The notes under the pieces are model-generated. The model was not told where the DNA came from. It did not search any database and saw nothing but the letters and a program-made list of their open reading frames with translations. Both the position numbers and the translations under genes were made by a program. Of a stretch of 64,000 nt of DNA, positions 47,415-59,400 are shown piece after piece. The stretch's first letter is position 1; the number at the start of each line of letters is the position of its first letter. The DNA comes from Argopecten irradians (taxonomy: Eukaryota > Mollusca > Bivalvia > Pectinida > Pectinidae): positions 32,985,331 through 33,049,330 of the forward strand of contig NC_091143.1 of assembly GCF_041381155.1 (NCBI RefSeq), given 5' to 3'.

Positions 47415-50400
47415 CTGCAAAACATAATGAAAAAATTAGTCTTAAAACAAAACATTTTAACACATTTTATATATACATATATAATATCCACGTATTAATA
47501 GTAGCTGGCATGTAGCTTTAAAATATAGATTTGGAATTTTACAAAATGCGTTTTATTTATGAAAATTTGAAATAGTCTCTGCATTGCAAAACAAAAGATC
47601 TTAAATACGGCGCATAGGCCTTCTTGAACAATATCCAATTGATAGACAAGTTGATGAGTGTATTAAATAATGATCGCGTGTAGTTAATACACTGCCCCGT
47701 ATGTTATAATGAATAGATAACAGTGTCATGCATAACAATAAAGCGTGAAGAACGATATTCTGTCTTGGCATGAGAAACAGAATCCGATAAAAAAATGTGT
47801 ACATCCAACAGAGTAAGAAAACCAAGTAAAGCATAAAGTCATGAAGCTAGACAAATACCACAGTATTCCGATATATTCCCTACTGATGTGAAATCATTAT
47901 GCAATCCTTGATACTGCATTAGTATAATAGTAATATTTGTCACAAATATTTTTATTGCTATCATGATGCATGGTTTTAACACAGGATGTTTGGAAGAAGA
48001 ACAGACTTAGTTATATGTCCACGAACAAGCAGTTGAAATAAGGGATATTCATATTGGTATATACACTCTAAATAGATAGGATTTATTTCGATTTTGTTGA
48101 CTTACGCTTTGATATGACAAGGGGAATATACATGTACATGTATTACAGTCTCCAAACCACTATGGATCTTACTACCCACTGCACGAAAAATAATGGGAAG
48201 GTGTTCGCATCACGTGCAAACAAGCAGTGCTTCACGGATAAATATTTGTACTATTGATATTCAACGCTACAATCATCACACAAAAAACTGAGTGAAAGCT
48301 GACTTACTGAAATACACACAGAAATTAGTAACAAGAAAAGGAATATCAATTTTTTTATTGTCTTTTACAAACGTTAATTGAAGAGTGTGATCGACAAGTA
48401 TGGCCAGAACATAGAAACATAGACCTTGACTATAAGCGGTAATAAACGTGTGGAAATACCCGGTTACTGATCATGAAATGAGTTTTGAATTTCGTCCGAA
48501 AGACAGAACTGAAAAGTCGAACAAGAAAAAGCCCAACACAAAGGATTGTATGTATACCAAAGACGAGTAGAACTTTACCTGTAATCTTCGCTGGCTTATC
48601 GCCTTTGGATCTAAATTGTAAACAGGTCTAATTAATAACTAAGCTCTTAGCAGCGAAACAAATCCGGCGAAATAAACACTGATTCAAAATATATCGTTTT
48701 CATCAATAGCTTTTAACGACAGCGGAAAATAGAGCAGAGATTCGGAATGATAACTTAAAAATGTACTAAGAATTTCAAAATTTGAGAAATTTTGATAAGA
48801 TATATTATTACCAATTGTTATTATATATAACGTTTTGCACGTTCGTAAATGTGACAAACTCAAACGTGTTCAATAATTGTTATGTATGTAGATTTGTACG
48901 TTGTGCTGTTGTAATTTATACCTAGTGTAAAAACTAATATTAAACAAGAGGCGCAAGGGCCTTAAAGGTCATCTGACTACCTTGGCAATAATCGTATAGG
49001 AAATTAATTAGATATAGTGTCATGGTAGCCAATTTCAATTTGTGTTTCGGGACCATGTCTGGATAATTTCTTGCAAGTTTCAGCCAAACAGAAGTTAAGA
49101 AGAAGTTCAAAATGTGTGTTTTAAAGATGGCGGCTGTGGCAGCCATCTTGGATTTCGGATCGACACGAAAAATAACAACACTTTGTCAGCACCATGTCAG
49201 GATCATTTCATACAAGTTTCAGCCAAATCGCATAGGTAAAACTTAAGAAGAAGTTCAAAATGTGTTTTCAAGATGGCGGCTGTAGTGGCCATCTTGGATT
49301 TCGAATCGACCTCAAAAATAACAACACTTTGTCAGCACCATGTCAGGATCATTTCATACAAGTTTTAACCAAACCGCATTGGTAAAACTTAAGAAGAAGT
49401 TCAAAATGTGTTTTCAAGATGGCGGCTGTAGTGGCCATCTTAGATTTCGGATCGACCCGAAAATAACAACACTTTGTCGGGACCATGTCAGGATCATTTC
49501 ATGTAAGCTTCAGCCAAGTCGCACCAGTAGAACTGAAGAAGTTAAAGATACTTTTTCAAGATGGCGACTGTGGCGGCCATCTTGGATTTCGGATCGACCC
49601 GAAAAATAACAACACTTTGTCGGGCCCATGCCAGGATCATTTCATGTAAGCCTCAGCCAAATCGCACCAGTAGAACTTGAGAAGAAGTTCAAAATACGTT
49701 TTCAAGATGGCGGCTGTGGCGGCCATCTTGGATTTGGGATCGACCTGAAAAATAACAACACTTTGTCGGGACCATGTCAGGATCATTTCATGCAAGTTTC
49801 AGCCAAACCGCACGGGTAGAACTAAAGAAGTCCAAAATAAGTTTTCAAGATTGTGGCTGTAGCGGCCATCTTGGATTTCGGATCGACCCAAAAAATAACA
49901 ACACTTTGTCAGCACCATGTCAGGATCATTTTATGTAGGTTTCAACCAAATCGCATCGGTAAAAATTGAAAAGGATTTCAAAATGTGTTTTCAAGTGGCG
50001 GCCATCTTGGATATCGGATCGACCTGAAAAATAACAACACTTTGTCGGGACCATATCAGGATCATTTCATGCAAGTTTCAGCCAAACCGCACGGGTAGAA
50101 CTTGAGAAGAAGTTTGAAATGTGAAAAATTAACGTACGGCGGACGACGACGGACGAAGCATGGTGACTATAGGTCATCCTGACACTTCGGGGCAGATGAC
50201 CTAAAAACTAATTTAAAAAGATTCCTAGATTGAATTTTATGGTCAATGGAACAATTTATTGAAAAAATATACATCAATGTACTAATTAGATATGTATTCG
50301 ACCTCGTACTACAACGAGTCACACAATACCACGTACATCGCATGTATCCAACTCTACGGATCCAATATCAGTTTAACTTTTCGAGTATATTTTAGATTGG

Positions 50401-53400
50401 GCAAACATTAAAAATATATTAAGATAATAATGATGTTTCTAAAATCTAATGAATAGCTTTTAATCAATTATCTGTAGATGTGCTATTGTATCTTCTATTA
50501 TAACCATCAAACACATGCTCTATCAGACGTAAGAGAGTAAATATATTGAGTTGTCTTCAGACATAGGAGACAAGCACTATGATTTGATATAATTTAAGAT
50601 GCTCCATCGCTGGCAAATGGCATTTTTTTTGCTATCAAAAACAGGAGCAGACGAATTAGTATTTTTCTTCAGTTACAAAAGTTACTTATTTTACACCATT
50701 ACCACCATTGAAAAGTTTGAGCTTTCTAATTTTATTTCAAGACAAAAATATTGAAAACAATTAATTGCATCCCGAAAAAAATCCGTCACTCTATGTTCGA
50801 TATGGAATGAAATATTGATTGCGCATGCACCAAAACCAAAATAAATTACTTCACATTTTTTCGTGTTAATTAGACATATATATACACGATTAAACACCAA
50901 TTATTGTTAAATTGATGAATATCGTTTATGCTCTGTCGGCGGTGGAGCATCTTTAACTAACTACCAAGGTGATCTATGATATATTTATATGTTAAAGTAT
51001 ATGATAATATGATATAGTTAACTAAGTACCAAGGTAATCAATGATAAATCTATAAATTACAGTCTATGATATAGTTAACTAACCACCAACGTTATCAATG
51101 ATATATCTGCATGTACATATGTTTTAAATGTATGATATATACCAGACGGTGAAATCGTTAACTTACTCGCGCAGTCTTTACTGAGGAACATCGGACTTAG
51201 TAGTCAGGATTCTGGTTATGAAGTAACATCCTTGCATTAGTTTAGGGTTAGAATCAAGCCGTCAAATTAAGCACATATACTGTATATAGACCTACAAAAT
51301 CTCGCGCAATAAAATTTCAGAGCAGCCCTGATTTTGATGAATTCACGCCATCCAGAAAAGGCAATTAATAGAACATTCTGAACGCTGAAATCATATTACC
51401 TCTACAGTATGTTTACAACATCTTGTTCTATGTGTGTTTTAGCGGACTTAACTCCCTACAGTGTTAATGGTTTTCTTTGTCCAAACACAACAATAACAAC
51501 GCACGCATTATGTTTTTTCCATTCCTTTACATTTACAGGCTAGAAATTGGCTCTACATAAATTTTCTCCTTACCTGATTTTGGAGAAGTCTTTTCTGAGC
51601 GTCCACTGGTCTTTCCGGGAGAGGTCTGCCGCTCATAGCGGCGGACGACCGTACCCTTGTATTAGAGTTGTTGGGTATCGTATAGTTACGGTCAGGAAGA
51701 GGGGGACCTGTTACCGTGGAATCTCTCTGTGGGCCTCCTGGCGTACGGCTGGCTCGCACTCGACTCGCCTGTTGCTGTGGACGGTATTAGATTTAACTAA
51801 ATTTAACACATGGTGACGTTTTATACAAAAACTTGAGTTATAGGAAACCTTTTATATTCTAAAATTGATACGTTCAGATGCAGATAAAAGTATTCTTAAC
51901 AGATTATTATTTGACTAGCAGATAAAATACACAAGAGAAATAGACGAAATTTAAAAATGAACTGTCTTGATATCAACCTTATATTTTATAACTAATCGCT
52001 GCTTGAAATTGTGAGAAAATATTATGATGACAAAAATAATAAAATTTATTAAACAACACGCACACCATCGATAAATGAAAAGTGCAAAGGAAAACATTCA
52101 ATCGTAAATGTTTAATGGCAGAACTTCTACATTACAATGTTCAGAAATTGTGAGATAAAAGACAAAAACGACATTTAAATGAAAACAGCACATTCATGTT
52201 CTTAAGTACGCTTTAATTTTTTATTGTTGTTAGATAATTTGCATAAAGCTATAAGCTACAAACCTTGTTATGTTTCAGTATGCATGCAAGTGCTTATTCT
52301 GCACATTTTCTTATTTCTATGGGTTACTTTTTCGTCACAAAATGACCTGTAATGAATATCTAACGATTCTCGTACCATATACATTCATATTCCACACTCA
52401 TTGGAAAAAAATAAATCATGACACCATTCTATAGATATAGTTTCTGCAAATTCAGGATTTCAAATCACATAAAATGACGATTGGACTGTAGCTGCAGCAT
52501 GGGGATCTTTCTGTTACAAACATTGCCATTTCTGCAACAAAACGACTTTTTGTAAAGTGAAGCGTTTATACATTTATAATGTATTTTTTTTAAAGAGAAT
52601 CACCTTGAGAATCAATTCAACATAGATATTATACAGTAGTTGAAATTTCACTTAAGAATAACCAAAAAAAGAGTTATAATTGTTTATTTCATTATCAGTA
52701 GTTTAAGTGTTTAAATTGAACCCAGTTTTGACATGATGTTTTCCATAGATAGTAAGAATAGTATATTTGCATAATTTCATTATTAAGTTCGGGAACGTTT
52801 GTAACAGGGAGATCACTTTCAAGAAAAGCCAAGGGAGAAGCAGTTGAGAATGGGTTAGGTTTAGAAATGCTCTTACTCTTCTAGGGCCTGAAGAAATCGG
52901 CCTTTGCGGCGGTGCCTGTTATTGGAACACAGGTCATAGTTGAGGTTGGATCAAGATAAAACGTGAAGTATATAATGTAATATTTACAGCCGGTTATATC
53001 TGCGGGTAAGGTTTGTGTTTACATTTTTTATTTCCAGAGGAGTTTAACTTCGTAATCTGACTTAAAGAATTTAATATTATTCACAACACCTTTTTTCATT
53101 TCATGAATAAAAGTTCCACTGCCATATCGTTGTACCATAGAATTGTGAAAATATCCCAACAAAAATAACCGGCTAATCAACATCTGATTAACACAGTGTG
53201 AGATCAAATATAAATAGAACGTATTTACTGTAAAATTTTCTGGGCTCAATTTCTGGGATAAAAAAAAAATCATAATTTTATTGGCTTGTGTGAATACAAG
53301 GTTTTTAATCATTGTCTGCACTGTTAGATACGACATTTAGACGTGTCAAGCCGAAGTTTGTGGGTGAAGATCAGATTTCTAATGAACAAAGCACACATGA

Positions 53401-56400
53401 CATTTAAAATATTTATTAAAAATAGAAAATTTTGTGTGGACTTTGTTGATTTTGTTCAACAACGAGAAATCATTCCCTTCAAAATATAATGCTTTCCCAG
53501 CACATATTTGTTTTTGGTTGGAACCATTTCTTTGGTTAATGCCAAATGAAATTAAATATATCAAATTAAATTACGAAATACCAACAAATCTTACAAAAGG
53601 TAACAATTTCCGGCTGTATTTGCACCTTATATAACATATTACAGGTGATTAAATGTGTCCACTAGGTTCAAAACCTAAATTCTCTAAATAGAATGAATGA
53701 TATCAGAATCGTTTGTTTTCTTTGGCATTTGGTTTTGCGATATTTCTTTCCTGCAGGTAGACACAAAATCATGCATTTGATATCCCTTGATAATGTAATT
53801 TACAAAGCTCAAATTGATTTTTTTTGTAAATTCTGTCCAAAGTGAGTTTAAATTTAAAGAACACACAATTTTGACTAATAACAAAAATAAATTGAATCTA
53901 AATTGCGTTTCTCCAACATTCTTCTTCAAACAAATACAAATTTATTTATCAAACCAAAATAAAAAAAGACTTATTAATGAAGTGATTGAATATCATTATC
54001 TTCTTTATACATATGAATATATATTTATGCTTGTCTTACCTTTTGCTCCAGTTTAAAGTAGTAGTTCTCAGGCATAAGTTCCTGATAGTCACAGTTTCCA
54101 TCCTCCTGTCGACAAACACATTGGTTTTAAATATTACGTTCCACGATCTGTTTCTAAAACATGTTCATGTGGTGTTGAGCTTGAATTTAACTAAATAAGC
54201 AATTGTACGATTGTACATTACTATTGCAATTGTTTACTGACAAAATATAACAATTGTTGGGGGAGACGCTGATGTAATAGCTCTCTCGCCAGTAGGTCAC
54301 ATAGTACAGCAGGTGGATGATGCTGTGAGGTACCCAGCGCCGTAAGTAACAGGGCCTCTCATTGGCTATCGCGGCGATTGAAAGGCGGGACATATGTTAC
54401 CTTGTTCTGCACTTTCTCATAGTCAGATCTAGTGTCAGGCTGATATAAATACATTTCTCAGATAATTCACATATTACAAATTTGCTGATTATAATGTTTC
54501 GTCAGCTATTAGTGGCAATATCAAAGACACACACAACATTAACATAATTCTATTCAAAATACACCGCCATGTAATCTGTAATCGTAAATTCCTCCAATTT
54601 TTGGAGAACCGTTTATGAATCAATATAAAGGGTGGTGGGAGTCGTTGCAGGGTTCTTCCAGAATGGTTGCTGAAAACGTATACCCAATTAACTCCATGTT
54701 TGATTTACCGGAAACCGTGACGAAATGAAACAATCAACAGGTAAAAAGTTTTGAAGTTAATAAGTCAATAAACTCAGAACAAACATTGTGAAACGCCAGT
54801 ATCATTTGAATTTTACCCATTTTGACCTACTGTCCCAGCGAGCGAGCTGTTGCATCAGCGACTCTCCCCAGCGACTTGTTGTATTTTGTCAGTAAGTCTT
54901 CAAAATCATTTTGTAAAGGACGTTGTGTCTACAATTTTACAAATGATCCATGTCAGGTTTCCGTTTGGTCTTTTCCGCTTCTGTTCTAGTTTCGTTTCCA
55001 AATATTGGCATTGGTTTATTATGAAGATAGTAATTTCATTTCATTAATATGTTCATTGAAGACAAAAAATATATTAACTAAGTCAACGAAAGAATAATCA
55101 AGAAATATATATACTACCTGTCCACATGGTTCAGACAAATATCCTTCCCAGTTTGAAAGGTGATTCTAAAATACAATGTTCCTAATAATTAATGATATTA
55201 ATGAAAACACTACAATTATGCATGTATATCAATTATATCTTTTTATTTTTATTTCCATTATCGAATGACATATACCATCATACTTGTTCACTTTCAAGAT
55301 GAAGTCACTTATTTAATAACCTTTCAAGGCAATGGAAGCCAGTTTAACATAATATATACTTAAAGAGAAAACAATGTCATATGTGAAAAAAGTACACAAT
55401 CACCCCAAAATTTTCCAAATAAAAAAATTTGTCAATCTGCCTAAAAGAATTAAATACAATACCCCAGTTCCACAAAGGGAAACTCCGAAACTTATTAGCT
55501 TATAATTCTCCATAGGAAAGCATTAAAGAACTTTTCATATCATCCAATAATGTTTTCTTAGGGGAAATTTAAGTTACGGGAATTCCTTAAGGCTTGTTTG
55601 TGACACTGCGTGGACCCGTATTAATATTAAAGGTTCCAATTATGGTATCACTTTCATGAACTCGGCGTTCGAGAAAAACGGACCTATCTTTTTAAAACCG
55701 TGATTATTTTAATAAATGTGGTATATAAACTAGTGACGCATATCTTACCTTAAACAGAAATACTTCATCTTTCTAATGAGTGCTTGATGAACAAAAGTGG
55801 CCAATTATTGACGAAGTTAGGGCCTGATGAATAGGGAAATTTACGAAAAATATGCTAGATAGACATTTCCCTGTTAGTCGAAATGTCGTCTCGCCTCTAA
55901 AGGGTAGCTCAAAAACAAAGCCGAAATCACAAAATCTACGCTTGTGGTGGTAAAGAGTACCTATAACTGAGTTTTTCCACAATCTGCTTTGGAGGTGTCA
56001 TGTGCCGTAGTTTGTAGAAACTCCATTTAAACATCGTGTAGCTCACTTACTTTAACCATAACCGCTATGTTCATTTGATCTTCAGAACGCTTCCCGAATT
56101 TACTGACAAGCGCAACACTACATAATTTGCATAATGCAGTCACAATATGTAAAATCGAGAAGCATTCTGAAAAAAAAATAAGTATGGCGGTGATGGTTCA
56201 CGAAAGTGAGCTACACGATGTTTAAATAGAGTTTCTACAAAGTATGGGATATAACATATCTAAGAACGAGATTACAGACTCTCAAATATTTGCCCGTTCT
56301 CAACTTAAGATTTGAGAATTGAGAATTAAGAACGTTTGTGAAAGCCAATTTTAAGCATATGCTTAAAAATAAGCATATTCAAAGTTAAGAATTGAGAACA

Positions 56401-59400
56401 GACTTAAGAAGTTTTGTGCAAGCGGGGCCTGGATCTTACCGAACTGTAGTAGTCAACCAAATCCTTCAATGTCCGATGAACTTTTTTCTCTCCAACGATC
56501 ACAAATTTTTTATTGGGAAGTTGATCTATCATGTAATGTCTGACCCTGCCCTCGCCCCTACAAACAGTAGTGGACATACATGTTATTTCAAACAGAGATA
56601 ATTACAGCAATAAACCCAATAATAATATTCAGTTGTTTCGTAGCAGATCAGTCAACGGGCAAAACTCTTTTTCTGAGGTGTTGGGACCAATGCGATGAAA
56701 TACCGAAAACAGTTCAGCAGGTTGGTTCCAACACCTCGGGAAAAGAGTTCTGACTGTTGACTGATATATCATGAAACAACTGTTTCGTTACCTGAACCGC
56801 AATCTTGAACCTTTTACTGCCTCTGGAGAGAAGACCTTAGTCAAAAGAATACTTAGGCTGGCCTTCAACAATGGAGCCTATTAAAATGTTCCTCATCGGT
56901 CAGCAGTCAAACTATTGACCGGTCAATAGTTTTTGAGGATTTGTATATTTGTAACGATTTTTAAGTAAGTTAAAAATATTTTATTTACATTTATATAGAG
57001 CGTCAGGAAACAAAATTAAATATTACATATTCAATATGTTGTACATATGTTTGATTTTAAATTTTTATAAATATAGTGTAAGATATTTAGAAAAATTAAT
57101 TGTTTAATTACTTCATTTTCAGAATAATTAGAATGGAAGCAAACACAGCTGCAAAATCCATTAACAGAAGATGTATACATTTACTCATTGTGAGAATTAC
57201 CTGAATGATAACGTGTATCCAAATCGACTTTCACTGACTCGTATGAGAAAACAGCCAATCGGTTTTGAGCCAAGGAGGACCTCAGAAGTTCTGAAATAGC
57301 ATTAAATATGCATGAAAGTATTTGTGTGCGTTTGGGGGCTTTTGGTGGGTTGTGTTGTATACTGATTGAACAGTGTTTGCGTTTAAAGGGACTATGGAAG
57401 CATTTGGATACAGACACATTCTACATATAGCACGTTAGCTGTTCAATCCATAAATTTACATAATTTGTCTACTTTTGCATGTTCGTTGTAATGGTATTGG
57501 TTTCCATGTTGGGTACCTACAGTAGTCTGGATTACCGAAGATATATAAAGTTCCACTTGTTGAACTATAGCTGTACGTCATTTCATTGCAAATATAACAA
57601 TGATATATATATATATATAACTTTAAGATGTCAAAGTAGTGATGCAGTTTGAAGTAGAGAGATATTGATGGCCGTTGATAACATGGTTTGAAACTACACC
57701 CTAGATACATGTACTGAATTTATGACATGGAGAACCCAAAACTGGATTTCCATAGCCAAAACATCCATACAGTTTTAGAAAGGAGAGACAAATGCTTGCA
57801 TGGTGTATGACTTATATCAAATGAAAAAGACTAAAGACCAAATGGAACCACTCGGCGATGAAGCTATGTTATAACACTAGACTCTACCTCAGACTAATCA
57901 CCCCATGGAACCACTCAGCTATGAAGCTATGTTATAACACTAGACTCTACGTCCGACTAATCACCCCATGGAACCACTCAGCCATGAAGCTATGTTATAA
58001 CATTAGACTCTGCCTCAGACTAATCAGCCCATGGAACCACTCAGCGATGAAGTTATGTTATAACACTAGACTGTACCTCTGACTAATCACCCCATGGAAC
58101 CACTCAGCCATGAAGCTATGTTATAACACTAGACTGTACCTCTGACTAATCAGCCCATGGAACCACTCAGCCATGAAGCTATGTTATAACACTAGACTCT
58201 ACCTCAGACTAATTAGCCCATGGAACCACTCAGCCATGAAGCTATGTTATAATACTAGACTGTACCTCTGACTTATCACCCCATGGAACCACTCAGCCAT
58301 GAAGCTATGTTATAACACTAGACTCTACCTCAGACTAATCAGCCCATGGAACCACTCAGCCATGAAGTTATGTTATAACACTAGACTGTACCTCAGACTA
58401 ATCAGCCCATGGAACCACTCAGCCATGAAGCTATGTTATAACACTAGACTGTACCTCTGACTAATCAGCCCATGGAACCACTCAGCCATGAAGCTATGTT
58501 ATAACACTAGACTGTACCTCAGACTAATCAGCCCATGGAACCACTCAGCCATGAAGCTATGTTATAACACTAGACTGTACCTCAGACTAATCAGCCCATG
58601 GAACCACTCAGCCATGAAGCTATGTTATAACACTAGACTGTACCTCAGACTAATCAGCCCATGGAACCACTCAGCCATGAAGCTATGTTATAACACTAGA
58701 CTCTACCTCCGACTAATGACCCCATGGAACCATTCGGCGATAAAGCTACTGACGGCGGGGTCATACACCTGCTGTGACTGGGTTTCCTTGAACCACTTCA
58801 CCGTGGCCTGGCGTGTCCCCGGGGTTCCGAATTGCGTCGATGATATGGGTTTAAACTCGTCATCAGAGAACTGATCAGAGTCAGAACTGTCGGCCTAAAA
58901 AAGAAGAAAATTAATGATCATTTATCAAGATAATTGTTAACCTATAAAATCACCAATAAGTAAGAATTATGCTTATCCTATTCATCCCTTAAAGTCAATA
59001 ATGGACTGGTCTAGTAAAGCAATGCATCTCCTCCACTGCTCACAAAAGGGGGAATAGAAGACGTACAGTATGCAAACTTATATTAATTGAAAGATCTGCC
59101 AGGAATAAAGATCAAAATCGATAAGACAAAACGCAAGAAATGATCAATCTAATGTGTATTATGGCAGGCAATGTTGTTAAATTTACTTTAAGGAAACGGT
59201 TTATATTAGACAACTAGCTTAAAGGGAAACTCAATTATTTTCAGAAAAGAGACATGTTTCACACCTGAGTTCCAAATGAACGGGAGGTTGGACCCACAGG
59301 TTCCGTGTATTTGTTTCCTGAGCTTCGTGGAGTTGCGATGCCGTCAAACGAGGGTACAGGAGGGGGAGGTAACTCATCCTTTCCAGTTTTGAAGTACGCT

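Noticed and set aside
48579-48610. Possible microexon in the last myosin intron
   Set aside because: In the required phase it gives a stop after four codons. A shorter 12-base version (RRLQ) fits the phase, but its acceptor is too weak to support.
49340-49819. Plus-strand frames with DGGC and RIDPK-like phrases
   Set aside because: They come from the 145-bp units of an interspersed repeat, whose period is not a multiple of three, so no extended protein is possible.
53028-53336. 102-codon minus-strand frame in a myosin intron
   Set aside because: Lies between phase-matched exons with no splice sites joining it in frame; AT-driven composition (Phe, Asn, Lys, Ile).
58488-58874. 128-codon plus-strand frame of 21-residue repeats
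   Set aside because: It is the antisense of the 63-bp minisatellite and the SH2 exon. The real coding strand is minus.
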